Shown here piece after piece: positions 43,511-53,027 of a stretch of 64,000 nt of DNA. Within the stretch, counting starts at the first letter, position 1, and each line of letters starts with the position of its first letter. The stretch is taken from positions 744,001-808,000 of the forward strand of contig NZ_CP073063.1 of NCBI RefSeq assembly GCF_022654015.1. Reading direction: 5' to 3'. The notes below the pieces were generated by a model that had not been told where the DNA came from, did not search any database, and saw only the letters and a program-made list of their open reading frames with translations. Both the position numbers and the translations under genes were made by a program. This DNA is from Brevundimonas diminuta. GTDB lineage: Bacteria; Pseudomonadota; Alphaproteobacteria; Caulobacterales; Caulobacteraceae.

Positions 43511-45930
43511 AGTTCACCCTGTCCTGGCTGAAGGACCACCTCGAGACCGAGGCGGATGTTCAGCAGATCGCCGAGGCCATGACCATGGCCGGGCTGGAGG
43601 TCGAGGAAGTGCTCGACCCCGCCGCCAAACTGGCGCCGTTCACCGTGGCCAAGATCGTCTCGGCCGAACGTCACCCGAACGCCGACCGGTTGCAGGTCTG
43701 CCAGGTCGAGACGGTCGACGGGATGAAGGAGATCGTCTGCGGCGCGCCGAACGCGCGGGCGGGCCTGACCACCATCTACGCCCCCATCGGCGCCTATGTG
43801 CCGGGCCTGGGCGTGACCCTGGTCGAGAAGCCGGTGCGCGGCGTGGTGTCGAACGGCATGCTGTGCTCGGCCTCCGAGCTTGAACTGTCGGACGAGAGCG
43901 ACGGCATTCAGGAACTGCCGCCAGAGATCCCTGTCGGCACGCCGGTGACCGGCCTGTTCGGCGCCGAGCCGGTCATCGATTTCGAGGTCACGCCGAACCG
44001 GCCCGACTGGCTGGGCGTCGCCGGCATCGCCCGCGATCTGGCCGCCGCCAGCGTCGGCAAGCTGAAGCATTTCGACATCGCCGTGGTGCGCGGCGCCTTC
44101 CCCTCGCCGATCAGCGTCCGGCTGGAGGCGCCTGAGATGTGCCCGGTCTTCGCCGGTCGCGTCATTCGCGGCGTCAAGAACGGCCCGTCGCCGGCCTGGC
44201 TCCAGAAGCGACTGACCGCCATCGGCCTGCGCTCGATCAACCGTCTGGTCGATGTGACCAATCTGATCGCCTACGACCGCGCTCGCCCGCTGCACGTCTA
44301 TGACGTCGCCAAGCTGTCGGGAACGGAGATCGTGGTGCGGGCAGGGCATGTTTCGGCCGCGACCGGCGAGCACGAGCATCTGATCGCCTTGGACGACAAG
44401 ACCTACGCCGCATCCGCAGCCGACTGCGTCATTGCCGACGCCGGGGGCGAGCGGCCCATCGGCCTGGGCGGCGTCATGGGCGGCGAGAGCACCGGCTGCG
44501 ACGAGACGACGACCGACGTCTTCCTGGAAAGCGCCTGGTTCGACCCGCTGGTCATCGCCCAGACCGGCCGCGCGCTGGGCATCCATTCCGACGCCCAGTA
44601 CCGGTTTGCGCGCGGCGTCGATCCGGTCTCGGTCACGCCGGGGCTGGAACTGGCCACGCGCCTGATCCTGGACCTGTGCGGCGGCGAGCCGTCGGACATC
44701 ATCTTCGTCGGCGAACCGCCGGCGAGCCCGGCGCCCTTCGCCTTCGACCCCGCCTATGTGAAGCGCCTTAGCGGCATGGATCTGGCCGATGACCGGATCG
44801 GGACCATCCTGGGCCAGCTCGGTTTCCTGGTTCAGGCCGCGCCGGCCGGTCAGTCCGAGCCCTGGATCGTCACCCCGCCGTCGTGGCGTCGCGACGTCGA
44901 AGGTCCGGCCGATCTGGTGGAAGAGGTTGCGCGCATCGAGGGCTTTGACAACCTGCCCGATACGCCCCTGCCCGAGGTCGCCCGCCCCGCCGGCGGCGTG
45001 CTGAGCCCGCGCCAGGCCCGCGTCCGCACCGCGCGTCGCGCCCTGGCGGCCCTCGGTTACGCCGAGGCCGTCACCTGGTCCTTCACCAAACAATCGACCG
45101 CGGCCCTGTTCGGCGGCGGGGATGATCGGCTGGTGCTGGAGAACCCGATCGCGGCCGATCTGGACTGCATGCGGCCCTCGGCCCTGCCGAACCTGATCCA
45201 GGCGGTGGCGAGGAACGCCGCGCGCGGTTTCGCCGACGCCGCCCTGTTCGAGATCGGCCCCATCTATCTGGGCGACGGTCCGGCGGATCAGCGCACGGTC
45301 ATCGCCGGCCTGGTCGCCCCGCACGCCGCCCGTCACTGGGCCGGCGCCGGTGAGGACGCCCTGTTCACGCTCAAGGGCGACCTAACCACTTTGCTGGAAG
45401 AGATCGGCGCCCCGGTCGCCTCGCTGCAACTGGTCCAGGGCCAGAACCACGACTGGTGGCACCCCGGCCGCTCGGCCCGGCTGCAACTGGGGCCCAAGAA
45501 TGTGATGGTCGAGTTCGGCGAACTCCATCCTCGCGTCCTGAAGGCGCTGGACGCCGACGGTCCGATCCTGGCTTTCGAAATCGTGCTGGACAATGTGCCG
45601 GAGCCACGCGGCAAAAGCGGCAAGGCGCGCGGAACCGCCGACCTGTCGGCCTTCATGCCCCTGACCCGCGACTTCGCCTTCGTGGTGGAAGACGCCAAGC
45701 CGGTCGGCGACCTGGTCCGGGCCGCGACGGGCGCCGACAAGGTCCTGATCGCAGATGTTCGCGTCTTCGACGTCTATCGGGGCAAGGGCGTTGACGAGGG
45801 CTTCAAGTCCGTGGCGCTGGAAGTCGTGATCCAGCCGCGCGAAGCCACGCTGACTGAAGCCGAGATCGAGGCCCTGACGGCCAAGGTCGTGGCGGCGGTG
45901 GAAAAGCAGGGCGGCAAGCTGCGGGCTTGA
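43507..45930 (+). CDS. pheT: Phenylalanine-tRNA ligase beta subunit
   Basis: An 807-residue subunit in the usual domain order: the start [17 protein letters not shown], a tRNA-binding OB domain ([23 protein letters not shown]), the B3/B4 editing region ([19 protein letters not shown]), B5 and the class II-like core, and a C-terminal FDX-ACB anticodon-binding domain ([19 protein letters not shown]). Its start codon overlaps the stop of the small paralog Y. A GC-rich hairpin 10 bp after the stop separates it from the permease gene. Confidence 0.97.
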   Translation: MKFTLSWLKDHLETEADVQQIAEAMTMAGLEVEEVLDPAAKLAPFTVAKIVSAERHPNADRLQVCQVETVDGMKEIVCGAPNARAGLTTIYAPIGAYVPGLGVTLVEKPVRGVVSNGMLCSASELELSDESDGIQELPPEIPVGTPVTGLFGAEPVIDFEVTPNRPDWLGVAGIARDLAAASVGKLKHFDIAVVRGAFPSPISVRLEAPEMCPVFAGRVIRGVKNGPSPAWLQKRLTAIGLRSINRLVDVTNLIAYDRARPLHVYDVAKLSGTEIVVRAGHVSAATGEHEHLIALDDKTYAASAADCVIADAGGERPIGLGGVMGGESTGCDETTTDVFLESAWFDPLVIAQTGRALGIHSDAQYRFARGVDPVSVTPGLELATRLILDLCGGEPSDIIFVGEPPASPAPFAFDPAYVKRLSGMDLADDRIGTILGQLGFLVQAAPAGQSEPWIVTPPSWRRDVEGPADLVEEVARIEGFDNLPDTPLPEVARPAGGVLSPRQARVRTARRALAALGYAEAVTWSFTKQSTAALFGGGDDRLVLENPIAADLDCMRPSALPNLIQAVARNAARGFADAALFEIGPIYLGDGPADQRTVIAGLVAPHAARHWAGAGEDALFTLKGDLTTLLEEIGAPVASLQLVQGQNHDWWHPGRSARLQLGPKNVMVEFGELHPRVLKALDADGPILAFEIVLDNVPEPRGKSGKARGTADLSAFMPLTRDFAFVVEDAKPVGDLVRAATGADKVLIADVRVFDVYRGKGVDEGFKSVALEVVIQPREATLTEAEIEALTAKVVAAVEKQGGKLRA

Positions 45931-45939
45931 GGGGACGCA

Positions 45940-45960
45940 GCGCCGCCTTTCGGGCGGCGC
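45940..45960 (+). terminator. Short GC hairpin after pheT
   Basis: A perfect 8-bp stem, GCGCCGCC (45940-45947) with GGCGGCGC (45953-45960), and a TTTCG loop. No T run follows. It may weaken read-through from pheT into the permease gene, whose start is only 16 bp away. Confidence 0.5.
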
Positions 45961-45975
45961 GGGGGAACATACGCG

Positions 45976-47316
45976 ATGACGACGGAACCTCAGGCGACCC
46001 AAGCGGATCGCGGCCATCTGCTGCGCGTCCTGGGCGTGACGTTCGGCGTCGCCGTCGTGGTCGGCGGCGTCATCGGTCAGGGCATATTGCGCACGCCGGG
46101 CGTGGTCGCCGAGGGGGTTCAGAACCCCACGATCATCATCGCCCTGTGGTGCATCGCGGGTCTGGTCGCCTGGATTGACGCCATGTCGACCGTCGAATTG
46201 GCCGCCTCGATCCGCAAGACGGGCGGCCCCTATATCTTCGCCCGTCGCGCCTTTGGGTCGTTGACCGGCCTCGCCGTCGGCGTTTGCGACTGGCTGGGCA
46301 ATATGGGCGGCATCGCCTTCATCGCCGTGGTCTTCGGCGAATATCTGCATCGGTTGGGCGTCGCGACCAGCGTGCCCATCGGCGTCCTCGCCCTCCTCAT
46401 CGTGGTCGTGGTGGGCAGCGTGCAATGGCTGGGCACCAAGGTCGGCGGTCGGTCGCAGGAGATCGGCAGCGCGGTCAAGGCGACCCTGTTCACCGTGCTG
46501 ATCATCGGCCTGTTCCTGGCGCCGCGCGGCGCGCCCGTCGCGACCGAGATCGCGCCGGCGACGGCGGCGGCGCTGACCTTCGGCGGGATCGTCATGGCCC
46601 TGCGGGCGATCTCTGGAACCTATTACGGCTGGAACAGCGCCTCCTATTTCTGCGAGGAGGTCGTCGATCCGGGCCGGACCATCGCGCGGGCCACCTTTTC
46701 GGGCATCGCCGTGGTGACGGTGATCTATGTGCTGGCCAACCTGGCCTATCTGAACGTCCTGACGCCGGCCGAGATGGCCGGCTCGAACCTCGTCGCGGCG
46801 GATGCGGCCGGTCGAGTGTTCGGCGATGTCGCCGGCCCCATTGTCACGGCCATCTCGCTGGTGTCGCTGGTGACGATCATCAATGCGATGGTGATGGTGT
46901 TCCCGCGCGTCCTGTTCGCCATGGCGCGCGAGTATCAGGTCTCGGCCCTGACCCGGGTCGCCGCCAACGGCACGCCGCGTCTGGCCTTGATCGCCACCGT
47001 GCTGGCCGGCGGGCTGCTGGCCACCATCGGCGTCTATGAGACCCTGCTGACCTTCTCGACGTCGCTGCTGGCGCTGATGAGCGTGCTGGTGAACGCCGCC
47101 GTCATCGTGCTGCGCGTGCGCGAGCCCAATCTGGAACGGCCCTGGAAGATGCCGCTCTATCCCCTGCCGGCCATCGTCGCCCTGGCGATCAATACGACCC
47201 TGTTCGTGATCTTCGTGGTCGAGGATCCTTTGACGGCTGGAAAGGCCTTCGGAATGCTGGCGGTCCTGATCGGCCTAGCCTGGCTGCTGGTCCGGCGAAA
47301 GCGCGCCGCCGCCTGA
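45976..47316 (+). CDS. APC family amino-acid permease
   Basis: A 446-residue protein with about twelve membrane helices. Helix 1 holds the unwound-helix motif GGVIGQGILRTPG typical of the amino acid-polyamine-organocation superfamily, and helix 6 lies around GIVMALRAISGTYYGWNSASYF. The substrate cannot be assigned; a basic or neutral amino acid is likely. A GGGGGAAC purine tract precedes the ATG. It follows the pheT operon on the same strand. Confidence 0.87.
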   Translation: MTTEPQATQADRGHLLRVLGVTFGVAVVVGGVIGQGILRTPGVVAEGVQNPTIIIALWCIAGLVAWIDAMSTVELAASIRKTGGPYIFARRAFGSLTGLAVGVCDWLGNMGGIAFIAVVFGEYLHRLGVATSVPIGVLALLIVVVVGSVQWLGTKVGGRSQEIGSAVKATLFTVLIIGLFLAPRGAPVATEIAPATAAALTFGGIVMALRAISGTYYGWNSASYFCEEVVDPGRTIARATFSGIAVVTVIYVLANLAYLNVLTPAEMAGSNLVAADAAGRVFGDVAGPIVTAISLVSLVTIINAMVMVFPRVLFAMAREYQVSALTRVAANGTPRLALIATVLAGGLLATIGVYETLLTFSTSLLALMSVLVNAAVIVLRVREPNLERPWKMPLYPLPAIVALAINTTLFVIFVVEDPLTAGKAFGMLAVLIGLAWLLVRRKRAAA

Positions 47317-47441
47317 TCGGCGCGCCCTGGTAAGACCCCGTTAACCTTGAAGCCGCAAGGCTGCCGCAAAGGTCGGGGACGGTGCAACGAAGACCGGCGC
47401 GCCAGCCGGCCGTCCTCTCGTCGCCTTTCGGAGCGCCCTCC

Positions 47442-48053
47442 ATGCATCGCCGCCAACTGATCCTTTCGGGCCTCGCCACCGCCGCCGGCGCCTCGTCGCT
47501 GGGCGCCTGCGCCTCGGCGCCGCCGCGCGATCCCAACTATCCGATCCGCTCGGACCAGACGGCCCAGGCCTACAGCTTCGATGAACTGGTTTCGGCCGGC
47601 TCGCGCGAGCTGGGCATCGCGGCCGAGGTCGTGGGCGGCGCGATCGAGCGCGTCTTCGCCGACCAGGGCGACCGCCCGACCGCCTATATCGCAGGCGAGG
47701 AAGGCTCCGGCGCCGTCGTCGTCGGCGCCCGCTACGGCCGCGGCGCCCTGCACATGAAGGACCTGTCGGCCTCCCAGGAAGTGTTCTGGCAGGGCGCGTC
47801 GGTGGGTTGGGACTGGGGCGGCAACGCCAGCCGCGTCTTCACCCTGGTCTATGGCCTGTACCACCCCGACATGATCTATCGCCGCTATCCCGGCATCGAG
47901 GGCTCAGCCTATCTGGTCGCGGGCCTGGGCGTGAACTATCAGCGCGCCGACGGCATCGTCCTGGCGCCGATCCGCACCGGCGTCGGCCTGCGCCTGGGCG
48001 CCAACGTCGGCACCATGAGCTACAGCCGCCAGCGGAACTTGCTGCCGTTCTAA
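47442..48053 (+). CDS. EipA-like envelope protein (DUF1134), probable lipoprotein
   Basis: A 203-residue protein. The N-terminus MHRRQLILSGLATAAG...LGAC has a possible lipobox with Cys23. The rest matches the DUF1134 pattern: AYSFDELVSAG, a long segment with GGAIERVFADQGDRP, YIAGEEGSGAVVVGARYG, FWQGASVGWDWGGNASR, and GSAYLVAGLGVNYQ. In Brucella the DUF1134 protein EipA is a periplasmic beta-barrel-like protein needed for envelope integrity. Whether this copy is lipidated or free in the periplasm is open. Transcribed alone. Confidence 0.82.
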   Translation: MHRRQLILSGLATAAGASSLGACASAPPRDPNYPIRSDQTAQAYSFDELVSAGSRELGIAAEVVGGAIERVFADQGDRPTAYIAGEEGSGAVVVGARYGRGALHMKDLSASQEVFWQGASVGWDWGGNASRVFTLVYGLYHPDMIYRRYPGIEGSAYLVAGLGVNYQRADGIVLAPIRTGVGLRLGANVGTMSYSRQRNLLPF

Positions 48054-48105
48054 GGGCGCCAGGCTCGCGACGCGTTCGCTCGCGGCTTGAGCGCGCGACT
48101 ACGCC

Positions 48106-48999
48106 CTAGCTAACCAATCGCAGCGGCGGCGGCGCGTCCATCAGCGTCGCCAGCCCCTCGCGCCAGCTGGGATAGGCGGGCCGCCAGCCCAGTTCGGCCT
48201 TGGCCAGCGCGTTCGAGACGCGTTTTGAATCCAGATAGAAGCGGCGCATCGCCTCGCTGACGCTGTCGTCGGTCCAGTCGACCTGGGGCGGGCGGGGCAG
48301 GCCCATCCGATCCGCCGCCCATTCCATCACCACATCGGCGGGCGACGGTTCGTCGTCGGTCAGATTGTAGGCCGCTCCCGGACGCGGCCGCGCCATCGAG
48401 GCGAACAGGCCCGAGACGATGTCGTCCACATGGATGCGGTTGAAGACCTGGCCGGGCTTTCTGACCAGTTTAGCCGTGCCTTCCCTCAGCCGCTCGACCA
48501 CGCTGCGCCCCGGTCCGTAAAAACCGGGCAGGCGGAAGATCTGGACCGTCAGCCCCATCCCCTGCGCCCCATCCAGCCAGTCGCGCTCGGCCCGGACGCG
48601 GCGTGCGCCCTCCAGATTGGCGGCGTTCAGCGGCCCGTCCTCGAACACCCATCCGCCGGCCCGGTCGCCATAGACGGAGGTGGAGGAGACATAACCGATC
48701 CAGTCGGGCCAGGCGTCGCCCGCCAATGGCCCCAGGGCCCGCAGACCCGGGCAACCCTGAGCGTCCGGCGCGGCGGTGATCAGCACGGCCGTCGCCGCCT
48801 CCAGCGCCGTTTTGAGGGCCGCCGTATCGCCGGGATCAATGGCCATGATTCCGTCGGCCGCCAGGGCGCGGCGCCGCTCGGGATCGCGCGACGTAGCGGT
48901 CGCGCGTCCGCCGCGCTGTATGGCCTCCAGCGCCGCCGCCCGTCCCAGATAGCCGCCGCCGAAGACCAGCAGATCGAGGGGAGGGGAGGCGATAGGCAT
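48106..48999 (-). CDS. NAD(P)-dependent epimerase/reductase, extended-SDR-like
   Basis: A 297-residue Rossmann protein with the cofactor loop FGGGYLGRAAA, YVSSTSVYGDRAGGW (Ser/Tyr of the SDR active site, with the usual Lys not obvious), and the extended-SDR stretch FRLPGFYGPGRS and RIHVDDIVSGL. It is similar in type to YeeZ-like proteins of unknown function. It starts 8 bp downstream of the sulfoquinovose synthase on the same strand, so it may be part of the same operon. Confidence 0.8.
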   Translation of the reverse strand: MPIASPPLDLLVFGGGYLGRAAALEAIQRGGRATATSRDPERRRALAADGIMAIDPGDTAALKTALEAATAVLITAAPDAQGCPGLRALGPLAGDAWPDWIGYVSSTSVYGDRAGGWVFEDGPLNAANLEGARRVRAERDWLDGAQGMGLTVQIFRLPGFYGPGRSVVERLREGTAKLVRKPGQVFNRIHVDDIVSGLFASMARPRPGAAYNLTDDEPSPADVVMEWAADRMGLPRPPQVDWTDDSVSEAMRRFYLDSKRVSNALAKAELGWRPAYPSWREGLATLMDAPPPLRLVS

Positions 49000-49007
49000 T
49001 ACGAAAC

Positions 49008-50240
49008 TCAGGCCGTCAGAACTTGGGAAGGCGGCGCGTCAACTGCCGGTCGCGCCTCATTTTCCAGCGCCTCCGCCCGGCGTTGGTTCCAGGCGGAGAC
49101 GCACGGCACGCGCCCCAGATCGGCCCGGTCGGCATAGCGGCGGGCGATGTCCGTCACCTCGTCCATCAGACCCTGCGCCAGGGTGATCGGCTTTAGGCCC
49201 AGGTCGCGGAACTGATCGTTGGCAACGACCAGATCGTTCTCGTCGGCCTCCTGACGTGGATTGGCGACATTGTGGATCCCGGCGCCGGTCTTGTCGGCGA
49301 TCATGGCCGCCAGATCGCGCACGCGGCGGCTCTCGGTCATCTGGTTCAGGATCTTGACCCGGTCGCCGCGTTTGGGCGGGTTCTTCAGCGCCAGTTCGAC
49401 GCAGCGCACCGTGTCCTGAATATGGATGAAGGCCCGCGTCTGGCCGCCCGATCCATGCACCGTCAGCGGATAGCCGACCGCCGCCTGCATCAGGAACCGG
49501 TTCAACACCGTGCCGTAATCGCCGTCATAGTCGAAGCGGTTGATCAGCCGCTCGTCCTGCTTGGTCTGCTCGGTCTGGGTCCCCCAGACGATGCCCTGGT
49601 GCAGGTCGGTGATGCGCAGATTGTCGTTGCGGGCATAGAACTGGAACAGCAGGGCGTCCTGCGTCTTGGTCATGTGATAGATGCTGCCCGGATTGGGCGG
49701 GAACAGGATTTCCTGTTCGGCGGGACCATTGTCGGTCTCCACCGTCACCTTCAGATAACCCTCGGGAATCCGCAGGCCCGCCGTGCCGTAGCCGTAGACG
49801 CCCATCGTCCCCAGGTGCGCCAGGTGGACGTCCAGGCCGCTTTCGACGATGGCGGCCAGCAGATGGTTGGTGGCGTTGATGTTGTTGTCGACCGTGTACA
49901 GCTTGTGCCGCGCCGACTTCATCGAATAGGGGGCGGCCCGCTGCTCGGCGAAGTGCACCACGCTGTCGGGAGCGAAGTCGCGGATCAGGGCGACCAGGCG
50001 GTCGAACTCCTTGCCCACGGTCATGTTGACGAATCCGATGTCGCGGCCGGACACGTCTTTCCACGCCTTGATCCGCTCGCCCATGGTGCGGATCGGCGTC
50101 AGGGACTGGACCTCCAGCTCGTTGTCGATATTCCGGCGGCTCAGGTTGTCGACGATGGTCACGTCCCACCCTTCGGCCGACAGATGCAGGGCCGTGGGCC
50201 AGCCGCAAAAACCGTCGCCGCCCAGAACCAGCACGCGCAT
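49008..50240 (-). CDS. sqdB: UDP-sulfoquinovose synthase
   Basis: A 410-residue extended SDR matching SqdB/SQD1 along its length: GGDGFCGWPTALHLS, HFAEQRAAPYSM, NINATNHLL, HLGTMGVYGYG, SIYHMTKTQDALL, DLHQGIVWGTQT, and DYGTVLNRFLMQAAVG followed by GSGGQTRAFIHIQDT. It makes UDP-sulfoquinovose from UDP-glucose and sulfite, the head-group donor for the sulfolipid SQDG, a lipid reported from Brevundimonas. The expected SqdX/SqdD-type glycosyltransferase is not in the window. The ATG is preceded by GAGGCGATCCC. The downstream epimerase may be co-transcribed. Confidence 0.92.
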   Translation of the reverse strand: MRVLVLGGDGFCGWPTALHLSAEGWDVTIVDNLSRRNIDNELEVQSLTPIRTMGERIKAWKDVSGRDIGFVNMTVGKEFDRLVALIRDFAPDSVVHFAEQRAAPYSMKSARHKLYTVDNNINATNHLLAAIVESGLDVHLAHLGTMGVYGYGTAGLRIPEGYLKVTVETDNGPAEQEILFPPNPGSIYHMTKTQDALLFQFYARNDNLRITDLHQGIVWGTQTEQTKQDERLINRFDYDGDYGTVLNRFLMQAAVGYPLTVHGSGGQTRAFIHIQDTVRCVELALKNPPKRGDRVKILNQMTESRRVRDLAAMIADKTGAGIHNVANPRQEADENDLVVANDQFRDLGLKPITLAQGLMDEVTDIARRYADRADLGRVPCVSAWNQRRAEALENEARPAVDAPPSQVLTA

Positions 50241-50593
50241 GGGATCGCCTCGTCGTCGTCTCAAAGGTCATGCCTAGCCCAGCCGGCGGGCTTGGCAAAG
50301 CGCCGCTGTGCAGGGTTCGGTGCGACGCATTGACGAATATCGCTTGGAAAGGCCGCGCACTCGGGTTAAGTCTCTGCCGTCTCCCACTCAATCGCAGCTT
50401 TACGGGCGCATACCCGGCTGTTCGCGGCTTGAGCCGGCCATGACGGTCGGTCCCGAAAGGACCGGCGCACCATGCGGGCGACAAGGCATTCCGACAGTTC
50501 GACAATCGGGGATCGGCCCCGAGCGAGACGGAACCACGAAACGGACGGAACCGGCCTTCAGGCTTTGGTCCGCCCCTGCACACGGTAGCGCGA
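50241..50593. other. 353-bp divergent intergenic region
   Basis: No credible gene; the small open frames here are shadows. It separates the divergent sqdB and DUF4167 genes and should hold both promoters. A short hairpin CGGTCC-CGAA-AGGACCG lies near 50445-50465. A GC-rich inverted stretch CGGGGATCGGCCCCG occurs near 50507-50521. I see no clear -35/-10 match. Confidence 0.45.
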
Positions 50594-51607
50594 ATGAGAG
50601 ATTTCAAGGGCATGAAGCGTCAGCGCGGACGCAATCGGAACAAGGCGGGCGCCAATAACGCCAACAACGCCAATCCGAATCGTTCGTGGGATTCGCAAGG
50701 CCCCGAGAACATCAAGGTCCGGGGCAACGCCCAGACGGTGTATGAGCGCTATCAGCAGCTGGCCCGCGATGCGGCCTCCAGCGGCGACCGGGTGCTGGCC
50801 GAAAACTATCAGCAGCACGCCGAGCACTATTATCGCGTCCTGCGCGCCCTTCAGCCGCAGCGATCCTTCTCGGACATCGCCGCGCGCGAACAGTCGAACC
50901 AGGGCTTCGACATCGACTTCGAGGACGAATCCGGCGCCCAGGCCGCCGCCTTCGTCGCCGCCCAGCAGGCCGCCGACCGTCAGGCTGCAGAGGCCGCCGA
51001 GCGCGCCGAGCAGAACCAGAACCGCGATCAGAACCGCGACCGCGACTACAATCGTGACCGCGACCGCGACCGCGACCGTGACAACCGCGACCGCGACCGC
51101 GATCAGAACCGTGATCGTGACCAGAACCGCGACAGCCAGCAGCCGCGCGAACCCCGCGAGCCGCGCGAGGGCGACGAGGTCCGCGCCGAGGGCGAGGGCG
51201 GCGGTCGTCGCGAAAGCCGTCGTGAACGCTGGGAGCGTCGCCGCGAGGAACGCAATCGTCGCTTCGACAATCAGGAAAGCGCCCAGGACGGCGCTGAGGG
51301 CGCCGCCCCCGCCTACGCCGAGGCCGACCGCGCCGAAACCGTCAGCGAAGCGCCCGCCGCTGAAGGCCCTGTGACTGAAACGCCGAGCGTCGAGGCGCCG
51401 GCCGCCGACGAACGTCCCGCACGCCGTCCGCGCCGCACCGCTGCGGCCGTCGCGGCGGACGAGGGCGACGCCCCGACCGCCCTGCCGGGCTTTCTGACCC
51501 GCGCGCCGGCGTCGTCGGCCCCGGCCGAGCAAGCCGAAGGCGAGGCGGCCCCGCGCCGCCGTGCGCCGCGTCGCAAGCCGGAAACCGCCACCGCCAGCGA
51601 AGACTGA
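50594..51607 (+). CDS. DUF4167 protein with expanded Arg-Asp repeats
   Basis: A 337-residue cytoplasmic protein. The first 90 residues hold the DUF4167 domain typical of alphaproteobacteria (KRQRGRNRNKAG, SQGPENIKVRGNAQTVYERY, LARDAASSGDRVLAENY, QHAEHYYRVL). Residues about 140-180 are a run of NRDQ/RDRD repeats encoded by repeated CGCGAC-type hexamers, followed by acidic and Ala/Pro-rich disordered sequence and a basic end. The strong positive and mixed charge suggests nucleic-acid or ribosome binding, but this is inference; the family function is unknown. The ATG follows a weak site. Confidence 0.88.
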   Translation: MRDFKGMKRQRGRNRNKAGANNANNANPNRSWDSQGPENIKVRGNAQTVYERYQQLARDAASSGDRVLAENYQQHAEHYYRVLRALQPQRSFSDIAAREQSNQGFDIDFEDESGAQAAAFVAAQQAADRQAAEAAERAEQNQNRDQNRDRDYNRDRDRDRDRDNRDRDRDQNRDRDQNRDSQQPREPREPREGDEVRAEGEGGGRRESRRERWERRREERNRRFDNQESAQDGAEGAAPAYAEADRAETVSEAPAAEGPVTETPSVEAPAADERPARRPRRTAAAVAADEGDAPTALPGFLTRAPASSAPAEQAEGEAAPRRRAPRRKPETATASED

Positions 51608-51678
51608 CGACAACCCAGGCGGGTATGTTTACTTGAACGCAACCTTGACGCATCATCATGGCGCGTCGGAGGGGCGTC

Positions 51679-52188
51679 ATGGATTTGGTCTTGCTTGTCT
51701 TGTCCCTGGCGCTGGCGGGGACCTGCGCCGGGATCTGGCTCTGGCTTCAAGCGCACGGGGGCGCCGAGCGCCTGCGTCGTGAGAACGCCCGGCTCGAAGC
51801 CCGCATCGTCCAGCAGGCCCAAGGCCTGCGCCGCGCCCTGACGACGGCCGAGGGCGAGGTTGATCGTCTGACCGCCGAGCTTCGGACGCGAGACGAGATC
51901 ATGCAGGCCCTGGGGCGCGAACTGCGTAGTCCCCTGACCACGATCATGGGCTTCTCTCAACTATTGCGCGCCAACGACCAGACCGACCCCCTGACCGCGC
52001 GCCAGGCCCAGTCCGTGCGTCAGATCGAGGCCGCGGCCGGCGTCCTGCTGGCCCTGATCGAGGAAACCGAAGCCTTTATGAACGGCGGCGACGGCGGCGG
52101 TTCGCCTTCGCTGCACCGCGTCGATCTGCGTCTGGCCTGCGCCAGGTCTGCGACGGGCTGGAGACGCAGGCGAGAGAGGCGGGGGTGA
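51679..52188 (+). pseudogene. Degenerate sensor kinase, N-terminal part, frameshifted
   Basis: A 169-residue fragment: one N-terminal membrane helix (LVLLVLSLALAGTCAGIWLWL), a coiled coil, and a HisKA-like domain reading ALGRELRSPLTTIMGFSQLL. The histidine expected in LGHELRSPLT is an arginine (CGC in place of CAC). The frame breaks near 52134-52140: adding one C to GCCTGCG restores the expected LRQVCDGLETQAREAG and joins it to the ATPase part at 52185. The start is the ATG behind CGGAGGGG. This could be a true inactivated gene, a sequencing error, or a split protein. Confidence 0.7.
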
Positions 52189-52988
52189 CGCTGGCCTGTC
52201 CGCCGCCCGCCCACGGCCTGTGCGTCACAGCCGATCCGGGCCAGATTCGTCGTATCTTGCGCCGATTGGTCGAGAACGCCCTGCGCCATTCGCCCGGCGG
52301 AGGCACGGTGCGCATGGAGATGTCGCGCGCCGAGGACCGGATCGGCATCGCCATCCATGACGCCGGCATGAGTCTGACCGGCGCGGGCGACGACCGACCT
52401 TTCCGCCCGTTGGATGGTCGCGACGCGCGTGGCGGCACCGCCCTTGGCCTCGCCTCGGTCCAGCGGTTGATCGAGCGGATGGGCGGCGCCCTGACCATGG
52501 TGCGCGACCCCGGCGCGGGCGCCGTCTTCTCGCTCAGCCTGCCGGCAGCCCCCGCGCCGGGTCTGGCGTCATCGCGTCAGGCGGTGGTGCTCTACATCGA
52601 GGACAATCCCGCCAACATCGCCCTGATGCGCCAGGCGGCGAGCGGCCTGGGCCTGACCCTACATGCCGCGACGACGGGACCGGAGGGGCTGGATCTGGCG
52701 CGTGCGCTCAGACCCGACGTCATCCTGCTCGACATCGGCCTGCCGAACATGGACGGCTATGAGGTCAAGGCGCGACTGGACGTCGATCCCCTGACGCGCC
52801 ATGTGCCGGTCCTGGCGCTGACGGCGGCCGTCTCGGCCCCGGACCGGGCGCGCGGCCGCGCCGCCGGCTTCGACGCCTGGCTGGCCAAGCCGCTGGATCT
52901 GGCGGCCCTGGCGGCTGCGCTGAATACGGCCCTGAATACGGCCCTGGGCGGCCCGGAGGTTGACGCCGACGGTCGCGAGAGGGCCTAA
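52185..52988 (+). CDS. Degenerate sensor kinase, C-terminal part: ATPase-like and receiver domains
   Basis: The downstream part of the same kinase, readable as a 267-residue protein from a GTG overlapping the stop of the first part. It has an N box (RRLVENALRHSP), an eroded G1 box (DAGMSL in place of DxGxG), a G2-like GGTALGLASVQ, and an intact receiver domain with LYIEDNPAN and the phosphoacceptor Asp in VILLDIGLPNMDGYE. Its end holds a short duplicated segment ALNTALNTAL. If expressed, it could act as a receiver or an ATP-binding protein, but not as a normal kinase together with the first part. Confidence 0.65.
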   Translation: MTLACPPPAHGLCVTADPGQIRRILRRLVENALRHSPGGGTVRMEMSRAEDRIGIAIHDAGMSLTGAGDDRPFRPLDGRDARGGTALGLASVQRLIERMGGALTMVRDPGAGAVFSLSLPAAPAPGLASSRQAVVLYIEDNPANIALMRQAASGLGLTLHAATTGPEGLDLARALRPDVILLDIGLPNMDGYEVKARLDVDPLTRHVPVLALTAAVSAPDRARGRAAGFDAWLAKPLDLAALAAALNTALNTALGGPEVDADGRERA

Positions 52989-53027
52989 GAGGCTTGAGTT
53001 CGCCTGGTCGCCCCAAGGGAAGCGTCG

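Noticed and set aside
51040..51140. Repeated CGCGAC hexamers as a repeat array or regulatory element
   Set aside because: They lie in frame within the DUF4167 gene and simply encode Arg-Asp repeats.
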